Below are positions 51,934 to 58,800 of a stretch of DNA of 64,000 bases, piece after piece. Source of the stretch: Phil1 sp964487565 (lineage in GTDB: Bacteria; Bacillota; Clostridia; Christensenellales; CAG-138); contig CAZARN010000002.1 in the NCBI GenBank assembly GCA_964487565.1, forward strand, positions 62,001-126,000, read 5' to 3'. Every line of letters begins with the position of its first letter. Within the stretch, counting starts at the first letter, position 1. A model generated the notes under the pieces. The model made no database searches, had not been told where the DNA came from, and worked only from the letters and a program-made list of their open reading frames with translations. Position numbers and translations under genes: made by a program.

Positions 51934-53255
51934 TCTTCCTCCTCGCGCACATCCTTGAACATCGTTATCATCTCTTCAACCGTGACCGGGCTGAATTTAT
52001 ACTGTTTCAGGCGCTGAAGTATCGTCGCGCCCCGCCTCATCCTGTCGCGCAGCGCATCGCCCATTTCATCTATGTTCGCAAGCTCGAACACCTCTCTGTT
52101 TTCAAGATAGGCAAGCAGCTCGCGTCTCACCCTCGCCCCGAGCTTTTTTATGTTCTTGGTCTGCACCGCGCCGCCGAGGCGCGAAACCGAAAGACCGTAG
52201 TTTATCGCGGGCTTCTCGCCGCGCATGAAGTTCTTTGTGCTGAGCACTATCTGCCCGTCCGTGATCGATATTATGTTGGTTGAGATATAATCCGTGATAT
52301 CTCCGCCCTTTGTTTCAACGATTGGAAGTATCGTTATCGAACCGCCGTTCTTATACTGACAGCCCTTTTCGAGAAGACTCGAATGCGCGTAGAAAATGTC
52401 GGGCGGATATGCGTCCCTTCCCGGCACCTTGCCGGAAAGCAGCGCGATCTCACGGCAAACATCCGCGTGCCGCTTGAGATCGTCTATCGCGACAAGCACG
52501 TCTGCGCCCTGCATCATATAGTGTTCCGCGATGGACACGGCTGTGTATGGCGTGTTTTTTAGCACCGGCGGGCATTCGTCGTTGAAGGCCGCAAGGATTA
52601 TCGTATACTCCATCGCGCCCTGTTTGAGCAGATTGGCGTAGACCTCCTTGACCTCCTTCTTTGTTTTGCCTATCGCAACATATATGCACAGCACTTCCTT
52701 CCCGCGCTGATTCACGATAGTATCCAGCACGATCTGGCTTTTTCCGGTTTTCTTGTCCCCGATGATGAGCTGACGCTGTCCGCGGCCGATCGGATAGAGC
52801 ATGTCTATGCCGATTATGCCCGTATGAAGCGGCCGGTTCACGCTCGTCCTGTCCATTATGGGTATAGGCGGCGTCTGCACGGGTATTTCGAACGAATCGT
52901 CAAATTCCATGCCGGCAAGCTTGTCGACGGCGAACATGTCGACCACATGTCCGACGCTGTCATGCGAGAAGCGCGCCATATAGGTTTTGCCCGTGGCGGT
53001 TACGATATCGCCCACGCTGATGCTCCCGCTCTGCCGCGTGAGGGCGACCACAACGCTGCTGCGGTCTATGCTTTCGATATAGCCTTCCGCATTGGCCCCA
53101 ACGCTCACGCGCTCGAAATAGCCGGCGTCCTCAAGGCCGCTCACCTCGATCATATACTGCTTGACCCGCTTCACGCGGCCTACGCCGTGCATATTGGTGC
53201 CTTGCGCGATCGATTCCGTCTTCTCCCTGATGACCTCTTCTATGCTCTTGCTCAT
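51930..53255 (-). CDS. F1-ATPase alpha-subunit homologue (AtpA-like)
   Basis: The product (441 aa) is about 60 residues shorter than typical alpha (about 500). It keeps an intact P-loop GDKKTGKS near residue 166, a DDLKRHADVCREIALL helix, VPGRDAYPPDIFYAHSSLLE, and SVSRLGGAVQTK near 357 with the arginine finger that completes the beta active site. The C-terminal helical domain is reduced. I chose ATG 53255 because MSKSIEEVIREKTESI is the usual alpha beginning; 53291 would overlap the previous gene by 35 nt. Its 3' end overlaps the gamma start by ATGA. It should be the non-catalytic partner of the beta homologue. Confidence 0.9.
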   Translation of the reverse strand: MSKSIEEVIREKTESIAQGTNMHGVGRVKRVKQYMIEVSGLEDAGYFERVSVGANAEGYIESIDRSSVVVALTRQSGSISVGDIVTATGKTYMARFSHDSVGHVVDMFAVDKLAGMEFDDSFEIPVQTPPIPIMDRTSVNRPLHTGIIGIDMLYPIGRGQRQLIIGDKKTGKSQIVLDTIVNQRGKEVLCIYVAIGKTKKEVKEVYANLLKQGAMEYTIILAAFNDECPPVLKNTPYTAVSIAEHYMMQGADVLVAIDDLKRHADVCREIALLSGKVPGRDAYPPDIFYAHSSLLEKGCQYKNGGSITILPIVETKGGDITDYISTNIISITDGQIVLSTKNFMRGEKPAINYGLSVSRLGGAVQTKNIKKLGARVRRELLAYLENREVFELANIDEMGDALRDRMRRGATILQRLKQYKFSPVTVEEMITMFKDVREEEE

Positions 53256-53256
53256 G

Positions 53257-54012
53257 TCATCCAATCTCTCTTTCTGTGATGCTGTAATCATAAAGCACGC
53301 CGTGTTTGATAAGCGTTATTCCCTCGCAAATGGAAGGATCCTCGCTCACGGCTGCGCCGTCGAACTCGTTTCGCGCGCCGGAAGGAGTCCTGATATATAT
53401 TGTATTGTCCCTGCGGTCCCGCTCGTTTCTTAACGAACTGGCGAACTCCGCCGCGTCAAAGCGCTCATGCAGCTTCATGTATTCGCCGATTATCTTCTTT
53501 TCGCCGTCGCTGCAGGTTTCAAGGCATACCTCAAGCTGTTCCTCCGCGCCGAGGGATGAGAGAGCATATAGCGCGTCAAAGCCGAGCCTTGAAAGGAGCG
53601 AATCGGCGTTTTTCACGAACTCATCATCAGCCTTATCCGCCGGCCGGCCCTTGATTTTCTCAAAGACCGCCTTCTCATCCACGCTGAAGCCCTTGCGTAT
53701 TTCATGATACCCGCGCGTGAAGCCCTCCCCGCGATATCTCGCAGGCGGTATCAGCGCGGTATTCTGGCCCTTTGCAGTTTCGACCTCTTCGGTTGCCGCA
53801 GCCGTGTTCTTTTTCGGCGTTTTCGTTTTTTGCTGCATCTGCGCAAGCTCTATGCTTTTGGCCGCGAACAGCGCGTCATATGCGCCGAGCTGCCTTATCA
53901 CGCCGCGGCGGATGCTCTTCCCCGTGGTTGTGACCAAGCGTTTGAGTATGAGAAAAACAAAACCGTCCAGCGCCGCCAGCACGATCGCAACGGCAATGAA
54001 TACAAAAACCAT
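53257..54012 (-). CDS. Putative fused b/delta-like peripheral stalk subunit
   Basis: The product (251 aa) has an N-terminal membrane helix (residues 2-24), a basic and helical segment (LKRLVTTTGKSIRRGVIRQLGAYDALF), a low-complexity Lys/Thr/Pro linker near 60-90, and a helical C-terminal half. The last 27 residues read DPSICEGITLIKHGVLYDYS, matching the pattern of the delta subunit C-terminus, D.S.IGG..V..GD.V.D.S. The membrane helix plus delta-type end imply a b-delta fusion, as known in mycobacteria, in the b-delta position of the atp order. The match is motif-level only. It is separated by 1 bp from alpha. Confidence 0.65.
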   Translation of the reverse strand: MVFVFIAVAIVLAALDGFVFLILKRLVTTTGKSIRRGVIRQLGAYDALFAAKSIELAQMQQKTKTPKKNTAAATEEVETAKGQNTALIPPARYRGEGFTRGYHEIRKGFSVDEKAVFEKIKGRPADKADDEFVKNADSLLSRLGFDALYALSSLGAEEQLEVCLETCSDGEKKIIGEYMKLHERFDAAEFASSLRNERDRRDNTIYIRTPSGARNEFDGAAVSEDPSICEGITLIKHGVLYDYSITEREIG

Positions 54013-54046
54013 ACGTGGCTCCCCCCTTCAGGGATGATTTATAGCT

Positions 54047-54292
54047 TTATGAGATCAGCGGGTTGAAATACAGGAGCAGGAACACGAACGCAAAAAGCAG
54101 CAGCAGCAGGATCGTCACCACGACAGACACTATCATGATCGCCTGAATGACCTCGCTCTTTGTCTCCGGATTGCGTCCGAGCGCTTCGGCCACCTTGGCG
54201 CCCATTATGCCCATGCCGATACCCACGCCCAAAAAGGACAGGCCGAGTATCCATCCGACCGCCGTCATCGTTGCAGAAAGTATGCTTTCCAT
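54047..54292 (-). CDS. F-type c-subunit homologue lacking the ion-binding carboxylate
   Basis: The product (81 aa) is a helical hairpin. The first helix has the c-ring glycine motif LGVGIGMGIMGAKVAEAL, the polar loop is GRNPE (residues 39-43), and the second helix spans about 48-76. In functional c subunits a Glu or Asp lies 20 residues after the loop Arg; here that position is Thr60, and no acidic residue occurs anywhere in helix 2 (VIQAIMIVSVVVTILLLLLF). Proton or sodium transport is therefore very unlikely. It leads the ATPase block, 41 bp after the 510-residue surface gene and 34 bp before the b/delta-like gene. The ring may act only as a membrane rotor or anchor. Confidence 0.88.
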   Translation of the reverse strand: MESILSATMTAVGWILGLSFLGVGIGMGIMGAKVAEALGRNPETKSEVIQAIMIVSVVVTILLLLLFAFVFLLLYFNPLIS

Positions 54293-54333
54293 CTTGTTTA
54301 CCCCTTCAAAGTTTTGTATTTATATTGAATGAT

Positions 54334-55866
54334 TCAGTCAGCCTGATAAAACGTGTTTTGAACGAGCGCAAACGCACCGAACTGTATTGCGCTGCCGTTG
54401 TACTTCACGTTGTCGAACGCGATCAGCAGCAGCGTGGGCGCGCTTTGCGCCGTCGTTCCTTCAGGGAACGGAACAAACATGCTGAGACCCTTTGCGCTCA
54501 CTGCGTCCGTGATGTTCGACTGTGTCAGCTCCACTGTGTTTATCTTCGTGGTAAGCTCATTGATCGGTTCGGAACCCGTCCATTGCGATGCGTCGATTAG
54601 CGCTATGCTTCCGCTTGAAATCTTGAAATCGGGATCGAGCTTGACGTTTATCCACACTCCGCCTTGCATCAGCTTCGTGACCCCTATTGAGGCCGTCATC
54701 GGAAGCGTTGAGACCCGCATCACGTCGCCTGTTTCCTGATTTGTGCCGTCGCTGTAAGTCATGGTTATCGTATACATGGTGTCCGGCTTGAGGTCAGGTA
54801 TATACACCGTGTTCGCGTTCGCGTTGACGGAAACAGACTTCCCTTCCCCTATCTGCGCACCCATGCTTGGCGTCACGCTCATCGTTATCGGGCCGTAGGT
54901 CGAGTTGGGATCGATCACAAAATAATCGATCGTGAGGGAGTTCACGCCCTGTTCCACGCTGCGGATGTTCATGGACCTGTTGCCGACATCCTTGGATGTT
55001 GTTGCAACGCCTGTGCCGCCCGCGCCGCCCGAACCGCCGGAACCGCCCGCGCCGCCCGAACCGCCTTCGCCGCCGTCACCGCCGTTTCCGCCCATGCCGC
55101 CCGCGCCGCCCGTACCGCCGGAGCCGCCCGTGCCGCCGGAGCCGCCCGTGCCGCCGGAGCCGCCGTCACCGCCGCGGATCGTGACCTTTATGGTTTCAGG
55201 ATTTGCTTCGCCCGCAATCCCCGCCGAGCCCATTATGGTCGAAAGGTCCACGCTGCGCACGGTCGTTGCAAGGGTCTCGTTCACCATGTCAAAGCGTATG
55301 CCCTCCGTCTCAATCACAAGCGGATCGACGCTTTTCACGTTCATCACGTCGTTCACCATCCTGGCATTGCCGGATGTGTCGAGCACAATAAAGAGATACT
55401 TGCCTGTGGATATCACGCCTGTCGCATCCGATATTGCGTTGCCGGTGATGAGATATTTCGTGTCTGAAAGTTTATAGAAGCCGGAGTTTGTGAGGTCGTT
55501 TATCACATACGGATCGTCGAGCACGCTCACCGTTCCGTCCTGCTTTATCTCCACACCTCCGCCAAGCACCTTGAGCGAAGCTGTAGCCATCTCATAAATG
55601 ATGCTGTTTGTGCCGATGGTATACTCCGCGCCGTTCTCCGTCACGACGCTGTACGCCCCCTCATAGTTTTTCCTGAGCTCGCCTGCGCTGTCCAGCGTGA
55701 CAAGCGCGTTCGACCTGTCATATATGACGCTGTCCGCGGCGATCGTCTCCCCGGAAGCCCTGCCTGCCGTCAAAAGCGCAACGGCAACCAGTCCGCTTAT
55801 TGCAATCAGGGCGGTCACCGCAAACGCTATAAGCGCCCGTCTTGCCCCCTTGTTGAGTTTACGCAT
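54334..55866 (-). CDS. Membrane-anchored surface protein with GGX stalk (510 aa)
   Basis: The protein has a basic head, a membrane helix near residues 12-33, a beta-rich domain containing GFYKLSDTKYLITGNAI (the KLSD motif shared with the two paralogues upstream), a stalk of about 18 GGX triplets (residues 231-287) and a fibronectin-like C-terminal region (VYIPDLKPDTMYTITMTYSDGT). It is predicted N-in, with the bulk outside the cell. No sortase motif is present. It lies 18 bp after the 1957-residue gene and 41 bp before the c-like gene, so it is co-transcribed with the ATPase genes. The function is unknown. Confidence 0.75.
   Translation of the reverse strand: MRKLNKGARRALIAFAVTALIAISGLVAVALLTAGRASGETIAADSVIYDRSNALVTLDSAGELRKNYEGAYSVVTENGAEYTIGTNSIIYEMATASLKVLGGGVEIKQDGTVSVLDDPYVINDLTNSGFYKLSDTKYLITGNAISDATGVISTGKYLFIVLDTSGNARMVNDVMNVKSVDPLVIETEGIRFDMVNETLATTVRSVDLSTIMGSAGIAGEANPETIKVTIRGGDGGSGGTGGSGGTGGSGGTGGAGGMGGNGGDGGEGGSGGAGGSGGSGGAGGTGVATTSKDVGNRSMNIRSVEQGVNSLTIDYFVIDPNSTYGPITMSVTPSMGAQIGEGKSVSVNANANTVYIPDLKPDTMYTITMTYSDGTNQETGDVMRVSTLPMTASIGVTKLMQGGVWINVKLDPDFKISSGSIALIDASQWTGSEPINELTTKINTVELTQSNITDAVSAKGLSMFVPFPEGTTAQSAPTLLLIAFDNVKYNGSAIQFGAFALVQNTFYQAD
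55011..55176 (-). repeat. GGX triplet repeat encoding the stalk of the 510-residue protein
   Basis: A 9-bp-periodic run rich in GCC and GCCGCC on the plus strand encodes Gly-Gly-X (X is mostly Thr, Ser, Ala, Asp). Its X residues are mostly small, unlike the polar X-Y of the collagen-like stalks in the neighbouring proteins. Confidence 0.85.
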
Positions 55867-55884
55867 ATCGCGCCGCTCCTTCCG

Positions 55885-58800
55885 TTATGTGTAAATCGTG
55901 TATGTCGCCTGTCCGGCGAGGTTTTTACCGATGTAAAGCGCAACGCTGACCGCATAGCTCTTGCCGCTTCCAAGCACCACTTTGTTCAGCATCATTGAGT
56001 AATAGGCGCCCGATGCCGCCTGAACAAGAAGGTTCCCGTTGTTGTCGATAAGCTGTCCGCTCGACGATGTTCCGTCGTCAAGGCAGGTTATCGTATACAT
56101 GACCATCGTTATGTTTTCAAGGTTTGCACCGTTTGCAAAACGCAGCAGCAGCTTCGTGCTGCCGCTCTGCAGCGCCGCGAAATCGCCAACCTTTATGCCG
56201 TAGTCGTTGAGCGTTGTCTGCACGGTTGAATAAACTAGATTGCCCGCGCTGTACACGTTGTTTTTGGGCAATAGGTTGATAGCCGTCTTGCCGCCGGTAT
56301 TGGCCGTGTCAACGACCGAGTATATCTCCACCGTGTATTGCGTGTTGCCCTCAAGTCCCGTGATGTTGATCGTCTGCGTGAAGTTTATCGGATGGAACAC
56401 CTCCGGCGCGTTCAGCACGACCGTTCCGTCGGGCGCCACCACGCGCACCGCGTACTGCGGATCGTTCGATCCGCTCGCCGTGACGATAGATTTGCCGTTA
56501 TCGGAAGCCGTGATCCTTATCCTCATGCTGTGAACGCCGCTGTTGTCCACCGCGGGGATGCTCCTCACGATGAAGGCCGGCACCTGTATCTGCGGCATCA
56601 CAAAATTCGTCGTGGCTGTGCCGAGAAGCACGTTGCTCTCGCCCGAAGCGTTGACAGGATAAACGTTCACGGTAAGGCTGTATGTGCCGCCGGGCTTTAA
56701 CACGTTGTTTGCCCCGGGCGTGCAGCTGAAGGATTCCGTCATGGCGGTCGTCAGTATCCGCTTATCGGGAATTATCCCGCGGTTCACCAGATCGTTATTG
56801 GAATACACGTTCCCGTCCCCGTCGGTCACAACGTATTCAACGCGGATGCTCGAAGCGCTTGAAAGATTGTATGTCAGTACGAGCGCTTTGTCCCAGTATG
56901 TCAGCGCGTTGAAAGCGGCCTCAATGTTCGTCACGTCTATCTGTCCGAGCGTTGTGAATGTATACCAGGGCGGATCGGTGAAATTGGTGTTGTGTATTTC
57001 CTTAATGGTCTCGCCGTCCTTGTAGAACAGCTTAAAGCGATACTTCGTGCCGAGCGCAAGCTCCCGTATGTTCAGCGTCATTTCGCTTTGCGTCCAATCG
57101 CCCATCGTCATCACAAGGATCTTGTTCGTGTTTTCAATATAGCCCGTCCCCGCGGCATTTTGCTTTTCCACCTGCGCATATATCTGGAGCGCGCCGCGAT
57201 TGTTGATAAGCTCATAGCTGCCCCTGTCGATCGTGAACGAGAAATCGATCCCGTCTATCTGGGAGAGCATATTCGTTGAACTTATGGAAGGGATGAGATC
57301 GCGCACGATGATCTGATCCTCCACGACAGGGTTTATACATTCGAGCCGCTTGAGCAGCAGATATACTGTCGATGTTCCGTTTGTGCGTTTTGCGCCGTTC
57401 TTGTCAAATTTCAGCGTGATGTAATCATGATAGGCCATAGCCAGTCCGTCCGCGCCGAATGTTGCGCCGTCTTCCGCTTCATTAATGACAGGCGCCGCCG
57501 CCAGCCGCTGCGCGTCGGTGATCTTGACCGCCGTGTTCTGCACGCCCGTGTTGTCGCTCAATCCGTTTGTGCGCAGCATCTGATAAGAACCGTCCTGCCG
57601 CTTCACGGTATATATGAATTTGGGCAGCGCCGATTCGTATATGGGCTTGTTGTTTGCGTCATAGCCCGAAACATTGTTCGCGTCCGCGTAAAGCCCGGAA
57701 ACGCCCGTATCGTAATATATGAAAAGCTGGGTGTCGAGCGTCATCTGGGTGTTGTTTGCAGCCACGCTTGCAAGTATGTTGTCGTCAAGCTTGCTCAGCG
57801 GCAGCGTTGCCGTGAGCAGTCCCTGTCCGAGAGAGTTTTCGACCTCGTTGACGCTGTCCACGCTTATGAACAGCGGCTGCGTGAATTCGCCGGTCTCTCC
57901 CTGTTCCCTGAAGCGGATGGCTATCGTTGCGACCCGGTCAAGGTCCTTTTTCAGGCCTGTGACGCTGATAATATAGTTATTGGTGTTGACCTTGCGCTCA
58001 TAGGATATCGAAAGCGCGCTGTCGCCGGCGTTGACGATCGTATACCTGCCCTCAAACGGCTGCGAAAGGATAGTTTCCTCCTCCTGTGTATCATACATCA
58101 GACAGGTGTGCATCTTGAGCACGACCGATGTGCTGCCGGAACCTGCAACAGTTATCGAATCAAGCACCAGATCCTGATACGCGGTGTTGACGCTGATATC
58201 CTTTGCGCCCAGCAGGCCGACATTTGCCGCAATATCGCAATATGACGTGTTGAGCGTCGACGTTCTGAAATTATGCGCAAGCGTTGCGTCGGGGTCGTCG
58301 ATCCTGTAACGCCATGTTATGGAATTTTCGTCCGACGTATACGGATATATGTGCATCGACGCCTTTTGTCTGAACGCCTTCCAGGAACCCGCCGAATCCG
58401 GTCCCCCTGTGGACTGGAGCAGATTGCTGTACGCAAAAACGTCACTGCTCAAAACGCCGTAATTATCATGGCTGTAAGGGTAAACATAGTTTCTTGTCTG
58501 CTCTGTATCCGTGTACCACTGAACATTATAGGTAAAGAAATACTCCGCACCTCTCCCGGCGTCCTCGCCTGCATACACCGAATAAACCGCTCTGTTTTCC
58601 CTTGTGGCGGTGCTCGTTTGCAGCACAGGCTCGCTCAGTATACCGTTGCCTAAGAAGACGTTGAGTATCGGCAGCTCGCTCTTGCCGCGCTCCGCCGTCG
58701 TAAGATCGTGCCCCCAGGCATAAAGCGGCTCAATGAGGGTATTTCCGTTCACCTCGATCTTGCCCGTTATTTCATCAGGCGCGTAAGACGGATCTTTTCT

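Noticed and set aside
49280..54292. Housekeeping ATP synthase or flagellar FliI/type III ATPase
   Set aside because: Ordinary synthase is excluded by the c subunit without carboxylate and no subunit a. FliI is excluded by separate alpha, beta, gamma and c genes. N-type and V/A-type operons have different gene order.
54932..55477. Long proline-rich rightward frame opposite the GGX repeat
   Set aside because: It is the antisense of the Gly-rich stalk; GCC runs read as proline. The leftward frame has the start, ribosome site and domains.
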